DNA of 11,386 nt from contig CAKPWR010000073.1 of NCBI GenBank assembly GCA_934196725.1, forward strand, positions 1 to 11,386, given 5' to 3'. Positions 1 through 6,766 of the stretch are shown in pieces. Every line of letters starts with the position of its first letter. Positions within the stretch are counted from its first letter, which is position 1. Both the position numbers and the translations under genes were made by a program. This DNA comes from an uncultured Prevotella sp. (GTDB lineage Bacteria; Bacteroidota; Bacteroidia; Bacteroidales; Bacteroidaceae). The notes beneath the pieces were generated by a model. That model made no database searches. It worked only from the letters and a program-made list of their open reading frames with translations, and was not told where the DNA came from.

Positions 1-252
1 TGCATGAACAACGATATTCCTTACTACAGCACCATCAGCCGTGAGAGTATCGTGAAGCGCATCAAGGCTTATGCTGGAGAAACCTACAGTTTCGAAGACT
101 TCGTGAAGAACGACAAGCGAGATGCAGGAATCGTAGAGAGCCGTGCATTCGGCGGCGATGGCGACCAGCGCAACGCCGGAACCTATCAGCATGCTCCTGT
201 ACTCCACAAGGGCAGTCCGCTGAAGATGGCAAAGGTGAGAAAGCATCGCTAA
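1..252 (+). CDS. 3' end of an unrecognised gene (partial)
   Basis: The frame is open from the first base (a TGC codon, then ATG at 4) to a TAA stop at 250-252. The gene probably continues upstream of the window, so the ATG at 4 need not be its start. The visible 83 residues are hydrophilic, have no membrane segment, and end in a basic tail (KMAKVRKHR). A Gly/Asp-rich patch (FGGDGDQRNAG) lies about 30 residues before the end. I do not recognise the family. It is followed after 49 bp by the fimbrillin-like gene. That gap has no clear TAnnTTTG promoter, so this gene could be in the same transcript, but this is not shown. Confidence 0.5.
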   Translation, partial: CMNNDIPYYSTISRESIVKRIKAYAGETYSFEDFVKNDKRDAGIVESRAFGGDGDQRNAGTYQHAPVLHKGSPLKMAKVRKHR

Positions 253-301
253 TGGCGAACGCTAGACAATTCATAGTATAGACCATTAAAACAAGAAAAA
301 T

Positions 302-1198
302 ATGAAGAAACATATAATAAGATACGCAGGTTTTGCGTTGGCTATATTAGGAATGGTATCTTGCAGCGATGAGCAGGAAACGGCTCTTCGCTCGCAGGAT
401 GCGAAATCCACACCGATGACCTTCCTGGTAAACCATCCGGGACAAGCAACCCGTGCCACAGAGACCAGCTTTGAGCAAAACGACAAGATAGGTCTTTATG
501 TGGCAGATGCAAAAGCACAGCTGGAAATTGGAGGCAACCTGGTGAACAACGAGGCGCTGACCTACGACGGAAGCAACTGGGCAGCAGCCAGAACCCTCTA
601 CTGGGACAAAGGCACCTATACTGCCTATGCTTATTACCCATACATCGAGAATGTAAGCAACATTACAGACCAGCCCTTCAGCATAGCTCTGGACCAAAGT
701 ACCGCCAAAAGCAAAGAAGTTCTAGGCGGTTATGAGGCAAGCGACCTGCTCTTTGCTACCAGCAAGAACATTTCGGCATCAGCCTCACCTATCCCTCTCA
801 ATTTCAAGCACATCATGAGCAAACTCAAGATTCGCCTGATAAAAGGAGAGGATTTCGAGGGCGACATGCCTACTACGGCCCAGGTTACCATCCACAATAC
901 GGTACCTACTGCAACCATCGACCTGCAGGCTGGTGTGGCAACCCGTTATGTAAAGGGAACCCGAAAGAGTATCATCGCCCATCAGGACGATGATACCAGC
1001 TATTCCGCCATCATCGTTCCACAGCGCATCGAAAACCGAATGCCCCTCATCGAGGTGGTGATGAAAGGCGTGAGCTATCTCTTCGAGAGCAAGTTCCAGT
1101 TTAAACCAGGAACCGAGCATCTCGTCAACCTCATCATCTCCGACAATCCAGACCAGGTGAAGATTGAAGTCGGTGGAGAAATTAAAAACTGGCAATAA
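302..1198 (+). CDS. Fimbrillin-family (Mfa-like) surface lipoprotein
   Basis: The 298-residue protein starts with a lipoprotein signal (hydrophobic core at residues 8-19, Cys21). The residues after the Cys, SDEQE, resemble the acidic lipoprotein export signal of Bacteroidota, so surface exposure is likely. Fimbrillin-like features follow in order: a TRAT segment near 50-53 (arginine at the usual processing position), FEQNDKIGLYV at 57-67, YDGSNW at 88-93, a YWDKG...AYYPY stretch at 100-114, SDLLFA at 147-152, LNFKHIMSKLKIRL at 167-180, and a GGEIKNW end. The family builds pilus or fimbria-like fibres on the outer membrane of Bacteroidales; polymerisation after arginine cleavage is known for relatives and inferred here. 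The ATG at 302 follows an A-rich leader (ACAAGAAAAAT). It is the first gene of the run that ends with the kinase. Anchor, stalk and tip roles cannot be told apart from sequence alone. Confidence 0.85.
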   Translation: MKKHIIRYAGFALAILGMVSCSDEQETALRSQDAKSTPMTFLVNHPGQATRATETSFEQNDKIGLYVADAKAQLEIGGNLVNNEALTYDGSNWAAARTLYWDKGTYTAYAYYPYIENVSNITDQPFSIALDQSTAKSKEVLGGYEASDLLFATSKNISASASPIPLNFKHIMSKLKIRLIKGEDFEGDMPTTAQVTIHNTVPTATIDLQAGVATRYVKGTRKSIIAHQDDDTSYSAIIVPQRIENRMPLIEVVMKGVSYLFESKFQFKPGTEHLVNLIISDNPDQVKIEVGGEIKNWQ

Positions 1199-1210
1199 GA
1201 ATAAGAAATA

Positions 1211-2305
1211 ATGAAGAAGACGGTAAGTATTTTATCCCTTCTGGTTCTCCTTCTTGGGGGTTGGGCAGCAGCATTATGGCTGTCGCCCTTAACTGCTTAT
1301 AAAGAAAACTGTAAGGAAACCCGATACGGAATGAACGAAGGATTGGAACTGGTAGAACAAGACAACGCCCAAGAAGGCAAGCGATACGTGGTGGAAGATG
1401 AAGACGGTAAAGAACTGTTTGCCATTCCCTTACGTGGCTGTCTGCTTGACACCCGCTATCGAAACGGGCAGCTACGATTCCGAGAAAAGAACACGAAAAG
1501 AGAAGGATACATAGACCGTCAAGGCGGTATTTTCCTGAACGAGGATGCAGGAGAATACAAATCGGCAGAAGCCCGGAAAGGCATTGCTAATCTGACAGAG
1601 AAAGCGACAGAAGAAACGGTTTCCGGAGAAAACTCCGGGAATCAGGAAGGTTCTACAGATGGACCATTTGCGGGACCTTCAGCATCTGGTCGTTCTGCAG
1701 CATCTGTCCAATCTGGCAGAAAGACAAGTGCTCTCTCACAGGTAAATCTCAAGACGATGGCGCAAAACAACCCCTTCTACAAGGAAGCCTCCAAAATCAT
1801 GCAGGGTAAACTGGCAGAAACCGACGCCAAGCGACGCCACACCATCCTGAACTACTGTGAGCATTTCCGCACAGCCTACACCACCAAGGACATCGACTTC
1901 CTGCGGCAGGTGTTCAGCGACAAGGCACTCATCATCGTGGGAAATGTGGTAAAGCCCATCGCCAATGACGGCAAATGTCAGGCAGAAAGCCGGGTAACCT
2001 TCGCCATCCATTCCAAGCGCGATTATCTCTCAAGACTTTCCAAGGTGTTTGCTGCCAATCAGAAAATCGACGTCAAATTCTCTGGTTTCCGTATCATGCG
2101 CCACCCAACGATGGATGGAATCTACGGAGTAACCCTCAGACAGCAATACAAGAGCGACAGATATAGTGACGATGGCTACCTCTTCCTGCTCTGGGATTTC
2201 AGAGACAAGTCGATGCCGCTCATCCATGTGCGCACCTGGCAGCCAGCCGGAACCGTCCACACTGGCGATGATGTGATTAATATTCAAGACTTTAATTTAG
2301 AATAG
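1211..2305 (+). CDS. Membrane-anchored or secreted protein: WG-like segment plus NTF2-like domain
   Basis: The 364-residue protein begins with a strong hydrophobic segment (about residues 5-24) preceded by two lysines. There is no lipobox Cys, so it is either a signal peptide or an N-terminal anchor. Residues about 55-110 look like one or two WG-type repeats (YRNGQLRF..., GYIDRQGGIFLN). A Ser/Gly/Ala/Glu-rich linker spans about 135-180. From about 187 to 352 lies a domain opening with a helix and FRTAYTTKDIDFLRQVFSD, the usual opening of NTF2/SnoaL-like folds, followed by alternating strand-like segments that end in LIHVRTWQP. No catalytic residues are evident; such domains often bind ligands or partners. 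It lies 12 bp after the fimbrillin-like gene and 6 bp before the next gene, so co-transcription is likely. The NTF2 assignment is from pattern only. Confidence 0.6.
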   Translation: MKKTVSILSLLVLLLGGWAAALWLSPLTAYKENCKETRYGMNEGLELVEQDNAQEGKRYVVEDEDGKELFAIPLRGCLLDTRYRNGQLRFREKNTKREGYIDRQGGIFLNEDAGEYKSAEARKGIANLTEKATEETVSGENSGNQEGSTDGPFAGPSASGRSAASVQSGRKTSALSQVNLKTMAQNNPFYKEASKIMQGKLAETDAKRRHTILNYCEHFRTAYTTKDIDFLRQVFSDKALIIVGNVVKPIANDGKCQAESRVTFAIHSKRDYLSRLSKVFAANQKIDVKFSGFRIMRHPTMDGIYGVTLRQQYKSDRYSDDGYLFLLWDFRDKSMPLIHVRTWQPAGTVHTGDDVINIQDFNLE

Positions 2306-2311
2306 AAAAAT

Positions 2312-3400
2312 ATGATGGGAGAAGTTAAAGAAGATAGAGAACTTTTCACTTCGCAGGAAGTAAAAGGCATGAAAGAAGTTTTCACTTCGCAGGAAGTAAA
2401 AGGCATGAAAGAAGTTTTCGCTTCGCAGGAAGGAAAAGCCCGATGCTTACAACTTCTGAAGGTGCTGCAACTGGCCATGATTCTCTGGCTAGCCATTCCT
2501 TCTGCCCTTCGGGCACAGGAGTTTTCGGTGGCAAGCTTTCGCCTGCTGCCCAACGACGTGAGCGCCTTTATCAACAATGTGCGTGATCTGAACGATGAAG
2601 CCTGCGCCCTGATCAAGGTAGTGGCTCCGTCCGACTTTGCCTTCTCCTCCCCTCTCGGCATCGTGAAACGAAAGGACGAAGTGGGCGAAATATGGCTTTA
2701 TCTGCCAAAGGGAAGTAAGACGCTCACCCTGAAACATCCTGAATGGGGCGTGCTGCGCGATTACCGTCTGGGCAAACCGCTGGAGAGTAGAATGACCTAC
2801 GAGATGAAGCTGAACCTGCCCAAACCAGCCATCACGGAACTTCACGATACGATTGTAGAGGTAAAGACCATTACTGACACCATCGCCATCGAGAAGGTGC
2901 GCCCTAAGATGCCACTCTCCCTCTACACCCTGGCTACGGTTGCCCTGCACAAAGACGGTCCGTCTTACGGCGTCTTCCTTGCCTTGATGCGCCACCACGG
3001 TTTCTTCCTCCATGCCAGCAGCAATCTGAAGAGCATAGGAAGCACGGAAGGCGACTGCGACAAGGAAGGTTTTACCAGCGGTAGCAATATCAAACCGTAT
3101 TATTCGGGCGAAACCCGCCACACCAACTATACGCTTACGGCAGGAGCCATCCACCACATTACCCATGGTGTCTGTCTCTTCGAAGGTGTAGGATACGGCA
3201 AGTCGGCTACAGCCTGGCAATTGAGCGAAAGCGAAGGAAAAGGCTATCTGATGAACGACGGACTCTCTGAGAAGGGAATAACCGCAGAACTGGGAGTCCT
3301 GGCTTCCTTCGGCAAACTCAGCATCACAGCCTCAGCCATCACCATTGCCGGAAAGCAATGGCAAGGTTGCATCGGAATAGGAATCAAACTGGGCAAATAA
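2312..3400 (+). CDS. Secreted protein with PEGA-like N-domain and beta-rich (barrel-like) C-terminus
   Basis: From the ATG at 2312 the protein has 362 residues. A signal peptide covers about residues 43-68, with likely cleavage after SALRA, just before QE. Residues 70-168 (FSVASFRLLPNDVSA..., ALIKVVAP, GEIWLYLPKGSKTLTLKHP, GVLRDY) match a recurring Bacteroidota exported domain that resembles PEGA. After a linker with DTIVEVKTITDT, residues about 200-362 alternate Gly, aromatic and hydrophobic strands ending in CIGIGIKLGK, like a small outer-membrane barrel. The first 41 residues are mostly a 12-residue tandem repeat (FTSQEVKGMKE units), giving an unusually long n-region. ATGs at 2369 (M20) and 2405 (M32) are credible alternative starts; M32 gives a normal 37-residue signal peptide and has AGGAAG 8 nt upstream. 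The protein likely sits in the outer membrane or periplasm. Its function is unknown. Confidence 0.65.
   Translation: MMGEVKEDRELFTSQEVKGMKEVFTSQEVKGMKEVFASQEGKARCLQLLKVLQLAMILWLAIPSALRAQEFSVASFRLLPNDVSAFINNVRDLNDEACALIKVVAPSDFAFSSPLGIVKRKDEVGEIWLYLPKGSKTLTLKHPEWGVLRDYRLGKPLESRMTYEMKLNLPKPAITELHDTIVEVKTITDTIAIEKVRPKMPLSLYTLATVALHKDGPSYGVFLALMRHHGFFLHASSNLKSIGSTEGDCDKEGFTSGSNIKPYYSGETRHTNYTLTAGAIHHITHGVCLFEGVGYGKSATAWQLSESEGKGYLMNDGLSEKGITAELGVLASFGKLSITASAITIAGKQWQGCIGIGIKLGK
2343..2437 (+). repeat. 36-bp tandem repeat at the start of the PEGA-like gene
   Basis: The 36-bp unit starts TTTTCACTTCGCAGGAAG and runs at 2343-2378, 2379-2414 and, as a partial third copy, about 2415-2437. The first two units are identical; the third has changes such as CGCTTC for CACTTC. 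The period keeps the reading frame (12 residues). Each full unit contains AGGAAG followed 8 nt later by an in-frame ATG. It can also fold into a small imperfect hairpin (TTTTCACTTC, loop GCAG, GAAGTAAAAG). Confidence 0.9.
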
Positions 3401-3455
3401 AGCCGGGCAAACAAAATCGGCAGATCAAGTCGGACCAACAAGAACAATCACCAAT

Positions 3456-5108
3456 ATGAATAGTAAACTGATAATATATTTAGGTATGATGCTGGCTTTT
3501 CTTTCCGCATGCAGCAGCGAGAAGCCAACCCATCTGGAGCCGCATCTTGCGACTCTTCCTGCTTCCGACATTACCCGAAACGAGGCTATCCTGCACGGTT
3601 CGGTTTCGTTGGAGGGCGAAACCACCATGCCTGTTCTTTCCTTCAGATATGGAGAAACTGAGGAAATGGCACTCACCTCCAATCCCATCAATACCCCAGA
3701 TCATGCAGACCAATCCTCATCTTCGGAAGTAGAACTCAGCATGGTGGGGCTGAAGGCAGGCACTACCTATTATTATATGTTGCAAGGAAGCAATGGAAAA
3801 ATTACGCTCAGCGGTAATCCGATGAGTTTCACCACCCAGCCTAATGACAAGCCATCCCTTACCGCTCCGCAGGTTTTGAGCTATGGCCCCTGCAGCATCA
3901 TCGTGGGCTTCGACATTACGGCAAACGGAGGTGAAGAAATCACGGAAACAGGATGTTACTATGCCAAGGAAGGCAATCATGACAATACGCAGCAAAAAAC
4001 AACCATAGAAAACTATCAGGGAGCTATTGGACAACAGCAGGTTAGACTCAACGACCTGCAGTTTAACACCACTTACCGGATTTGGACTTACGCCAAAAAC
4101 CGAGTAGGAGAAACCAAGAGCGAGTCAATCACCTTCAAGACAACGGATGCAGTAAAACTGCAGGAAGCAGGCAAACTGAGCGAACTGATGGGCAATCATC
4201 TCTACGAATACGCCCAGCTCACGATAGCTGGCTACCTGAATGGAGACGATTTAGCATGCTTAAGAACGATGGCAGGAAGAGACATCAACAACGAAACGAC
4301 AGCAGGAAAACTTGCCGACATCAACATGGCTGATGCACACATCGTGGCAGGAGGAAGCGACTTCGGTCCTTACCATCGCCATACCGAAAATCAGGTAATC
4401 GGGCAAGGACTCTTTGCCCATTGCAGTCATCTCAAACACATCATCCTTCCATCTGATGTAATCAAGATAGAGAAAGATGCGTTTACAGACTGCACTTCAC
4501 TCAAGGAGATTGAGATTCCAGCCTCTGTGAATCAGCTGCTTCCATCAAGCGGTTGTACGGCTTTGGAAACCATCCTGGTTTCAAAAGCCAACACCCAGTA
4601 TAGCAGTCTGGATGGAGTTCTGTTCAACGGAAAAGGAACAGAAATCATCTGGTTCCCGATGGGAAAACAAGGCGACTACACCCTGCCTTCTACCCTCACA
4701 AGTATCGGAGATTATGCTTTCAAGGAATGTAGCATCACCCGCTTCAACTTCCCGGAAAGCATGACAGAAATAGGACAGGGAGCTTTGATGAACAGCAAGG
4801 TGGAAGAGGTTTCGCTGCCAGCCCAGCTCAAACAGATTCCGACGGGCATCTTCCAGGGTTGCACCCGACTGAAGGTGGTAAGATTGGGCAAGAAGACAGA
4901 GCTCATCTCTGATTATGTCTTTGATGGCTGTCCACTCACCAACCTCTACGTTGAATCCCCCTATCCACCCGTATGTAATGAGAATGCTTTCACCACCAAG
5001 GGCACCAACTTCCTTACTACCTGCACATTACATGTGTCAGCAGGCAAGAGAGAACTATACCAGAACAACAGGATCTGGGGAAAGTTTAAACACATTGTAG
5101 AACAATAA
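3456..5108 (+). CDS. FN3-like plus BspA-type leucine-rich-repeat lipoprotein
   Basis: The 550-residue protein has a short signal with lipobox LSAC (Cys19), so it is probably lipid-anchored. Residues about 30-127 and 133-230 look like two fibronectin type III-like domains, each ending in a strand of the form SFTTQ or TFKTTD, with GLKAGTTYYYMLQG and DLQFNTTYRIWTYAKN as typical core strands. From about 236 to 535 it carries treponemal/BspA-type LRRs (LRR_5), with units such as FAHCSHLKHIILPSDVIKIEKDAF split by short spacers. The C-terminal LHVSAGKRELYQ...WGKFKHIVEQ is the usual end of this family. BspA-type proteins are known in adhesion and host binding; that role here is inferred. The ATG follows an A/C-rich leader, 55 bp after the previous gene. 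Residues after the Cys (SSEKP) are a weaker export signal than in the fimbrillin-like protein. Confidence 0.85.
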   Translation: MNSKLIIYLGMMLAFLSACSSEKPTHLEPHLATLPASDITRNEAILHGSVSLEGETTMPVLSFRYGETEEMALTSNPINTPDHADQSSSSEVELSMVGLKAGTTYYYMLQGSNGKITLSGNPMSFTTQPNDKPSLTAPQVLSYGPCSIIVGFDITANGGEEITETGCYYAKEGNHDNTQQKTTIENYQGAIGQQQVRLNDLQFNTTYRIWTYAKNRVGETKSESITFKTTDAVKLQEAGKLSELMGNHLYEYAQLTIAGYLNGDDLACLRTMAGRDINNETTAGKLADINMADAHIVAGGSDFGPYHRHTENQVIGQGLFAHCSHLKHIILPSDVIKIEKDAFTDCTSLKEIEIPASVNQLLPSSGCTALETILVSKANTQYSSLDGVLFNGKGTEIIWFPMGKQGDYTLPSTLTSIGDYAFKECSITRFNFPESMTEIGQGALMNSKVEEVSLPAQLKQIPTGIFQGCTRLKVVRLGKKTELISDYVFDGCPLTNLYVESPYPPVCNENAFTTKGTNFLTTCTLHVSAGKRELYQNNRIWGKFKHIVEQ

Positions 5109-5130
5109 AAAGAAAAAATATACATAGAAT

Positions 5131-5700
5131 ATGACTACACCGGAAATAGAAGAATTAAAATTACTCGTAGAGCAGGAATACGGCAAATTACTTGCCACCA
5201 CAACCGATTTTGAGGAATTCTCGTTCTTCCTCGAAAAGCATACAGGCGGCAAGGTTTCTGCCTCAACCCTCAAGCGCCTCTATGGTTATGTGAGTGATGA
5301 TCATAAGCCTCGCATGGTGACACTCGATATTCTCTCCCAGTATATCGGGCACAAGAACTATATGGAATTCAAGCAATGGCTGAAAACCAGTACCAAATAC
5401 AACTCCTCTTTCTTCAAGGCGAGCCAGCTGGTCAGCAGCGACTTGAAGGAAGGTACGGAAGTAGCCATCGGCTGGAGCCCTAACCGCATGCTACGCTTAA
5501 TCTATCTGGGTGAAAGTACCTACGAAATACTCGCCTCAGAAAACAGCAAGCTGCAGGTAGGCGACCATTTCGTAACCGGATGCTTCATCAAGGAACAGCC
5601 TCTCTATCTGCCTTACATTGAACGAAATGGCGAACGAACCGCATCGTTCGTGGCTGGAAGAAACGGAGGTCTTACCCTTATCAACGTTATCAAAAAATGA
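5131..5700 (+). CDS. Kinase-linked protein with HTH-like N-terminus and beta-rich C-terminus
   Basis: The 189-residue protein has no signal peptide or membrane segment, so it is probably cytoplasmic. Residues 1-86 are predicted mostly helical, with an HTH-like stretch (KVSASTLKRLYGYV at 41-54, then RMVTLDILSQYIG at 61-73). Residues about 98-189 read as a compact beta domain (EVAIGWSPNRMLRLIYLGE..., LQVGDHFVTG, LTLINVIKK). I do not recognise a named family. The combination suggests a regulator or adaptor with DNA- or protein-binding and sensing parts. Its stop overlaps the kinase start (ATGA at 5697-5700), so the two are likely translationally coupled and made in fixed ratio. It begins 22 bp after the LRR lipoprotein gene, behind an A-rich leader. 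A role as kinase partner or substrate is inference from this arrangement. Confidence 0.6.
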   Translation: MTTPEIEELKLLVEQEYGKLLATTTDFEEFSFFLEKHTGGKVSASTLKRLYGYVSDDHKPRMVTLDILSQYIGHKNYMEFKQWLKTSTKYNSSFFKASQLVSSDLKEGTEVAIGWSPNRMLRLIYLGESTYEILASENSKLQVGDHFVTGCFIKEQPLYLPYIERNGERTASFVAGRNGGLTLINVIKK

Positions 5701-6653
5701 AAACGACATCAGGATTTACAGAGGATATCAACAAGGAAATGAGCGTTGCCGAACCCATTCCGGTAGAGTCCAGGTTCAGCAATCTCAGCCAATGTTATGT
5801 CTCCATATCAGGCCACACCCGCATCTTCTCTGCTACGAGATACGGCAAGCGCTACATGCTGAAATGCCTCAAGAACGACTTCCTCTATACACCCATTTAC
5901 CGGCAGGCTTTGACCAAGGAGTTTGAGATAGGTCTGCAACTGGAGCATCCCAATATCTGCCATACAATAGGCTTGGAAGAGGTAGAAAACCTGGGAACTA
6001 CCATCGTGATGGAATACATAGATGGAGACACGCTGCAATACCTTATAGAACAAAATCTGTTGACGGCACAAATGGCGCACAAGATAACCCAGGAGCTGAT
6101 GAACGCCCTGGAATACATGCACAACAAGCAGATTATCCATCGCGACTTGAAGCCTTCCAACATCATGGTGACCCATAACGGCACAAATGTGAAGCTTATC
6201 GACTTCGGACTCTCAGACAGCGATTCCTTTACCATTCTTAAACTGCCCGCAGGAACCTCAGGCTATATTGCCCCAGAGCAACTCTTGTCGGGAGCCAAGT
6301 CAGACCCTCAGGCAGACATCTATTCGCTGGGTATGGTACTTCTCGACATGGAGAAAGCCACTCACGACAAGCGCCTCAAGCAGATGGCAGAAGTATGTGC
6401 TTGCCGCGATTTGAATATCCGTCCTAAGAGCATCCGCGAGGTGAGAGAATACCAGTACGAATCTCCCCTGATGAAGATTGCAAGCATCGTCCTTGGAATC
6501 ATCTCCTGCCTTCTTATATGTCTCATCGCCTTCACCTATTATGACAGAGCGCAAGCAGAAGAGAAGCAGAATGTTCAGACAGAAAACAGCCAGACCGATT
6601 CGCTGGATCAGAACTCCAATGAAATACAGGACTATCAACTCTGGGAAAGATGA
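5697..6653 (+). CDS. Membrane-anchored Hanks-type serine/threonine protein kinase
   Basis: The 318-residue protein has a cytoplasmic kinase domain at about residues 25-250, one transmembrane helix at about 259-281 and a polar outer tail of about 37 residues (rich in Gln, Asn, Ser, Asp). Key residues are present: Lys56 (YMLK), Glu75 or Glu77 in helix C, HRDLKPSN at 148-155 with catalytic Asp150, Asp169 of DFG, APE at 192-194, and Asp207 of DIYSLG. The glycine-rich loop is poor: SGHTRIFS keeps only one of the usual glycines. Catalysis is therefore likely but ATP handling may be altered. There are no PASTA or other known sensor domains. It overlaps the upstream HTH-like gene by 4 bp; M15 is an alternative start. 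It is the last gene of the surface-protein run. The substrates are unknown; the neighbouring envelope proteins or the partner are candidates. Confidence 0.88.
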   Translation: MKTTSGFTEDINKEMSVAEPIPVESRFSNLSQCYVSISGHTRIFSATRYGKRYMLKCLKNDFLYTPIYRQALTKEFEIGLQLEHPNICHTIGLEEVENLGTTIVMEYIDGDTLQYLIEQNLLTAQMAHKITQELMNALEYMHNKQIIHRDLKPSNIMVTHNGTNVKLIDFGLSDSDSFTILKLPAGTSGYIAPEQLLSGAKSDPQADIYSLGMVLLDMEKATHDKRLKQMAEVCACRDLNIRPKSIREVREYQYESPLMKIASIVLGIISCLLICLIAFTYYDRAQAEEKQNVQTENSQTDSLDQNSNEIQDYQLWER

Positions 6654-6683
6654 TGAAAATGAGAAAAAGACTTCATCATTTCC
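6644..6683 (+). terminator. Hairpin at the end of the kinase gene (weak terminator candidate)
   Basis: GGAA...ATGATGAA at 6644-6657 pairs with TTCATCAT-TTCC at 6672-6683 (8 bp plus 4 bp with a 2-nt bulge, 14-nt loop). It straddles the stop codon. No T-run follows, so it may be an RNA-stability or pausing element rather than a true intrinsic terminator. Confidence 0.3.
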
Positions 6684-6749
6684 GATTAAAAAGTTATGAC
6701 TTTTAAGCATAATTATCCTATTATCTTCTTATTTTTGCCTGAATTGGTG

Positions 6750-6757
6750 TAACTTTG
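6750..6757 (+). promoter_or_regulatory. TAnnTTTG -7 box in front of the helicase gene
   Basis: TAACTTTG followed by CAACC matches the Bacteroidota -7 consensus exactly. The usual -33 TTTG is not at the expected 19-bp distance; a TTTG at 6734-6737 is too close (12 bp), so the upstream part is weak. The box lies 9 nt before the helicase ATG at 6767, so a transcript from here would have only about 5 nt of leader. Confidence 0.55.
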
Positions 6758-6766
6758 CAACCAATT

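Noticed and set aside
253..301. Promoter for the fimbrillin-like operon
   Set aside because: No TAnnTTTG box or convincing TTTG at proper spacing was found in this 49-bp gap.
2489..3220. Antisense frame of 243 residues opposite the PEGA-like gene
   Set aside because: No recognisable domains or good start; the + strand frame has a signal peptide and family motifs and fits the operon.
5131..6653. HipBA-like toxin-antitoxin pair
   Set aside because: The kinase is a Hanks type with HRD/DFG motifs, a transmembrane helix and an outer tail, not a HipA fold; the partner is larger than HipB with an extra beta domain.
6755..6766. TTG start giving the helicase four extra residues
   Set aside because: The codons lie in the promoter box; the ATG at 6767 gives the N-terminus expected for the family.
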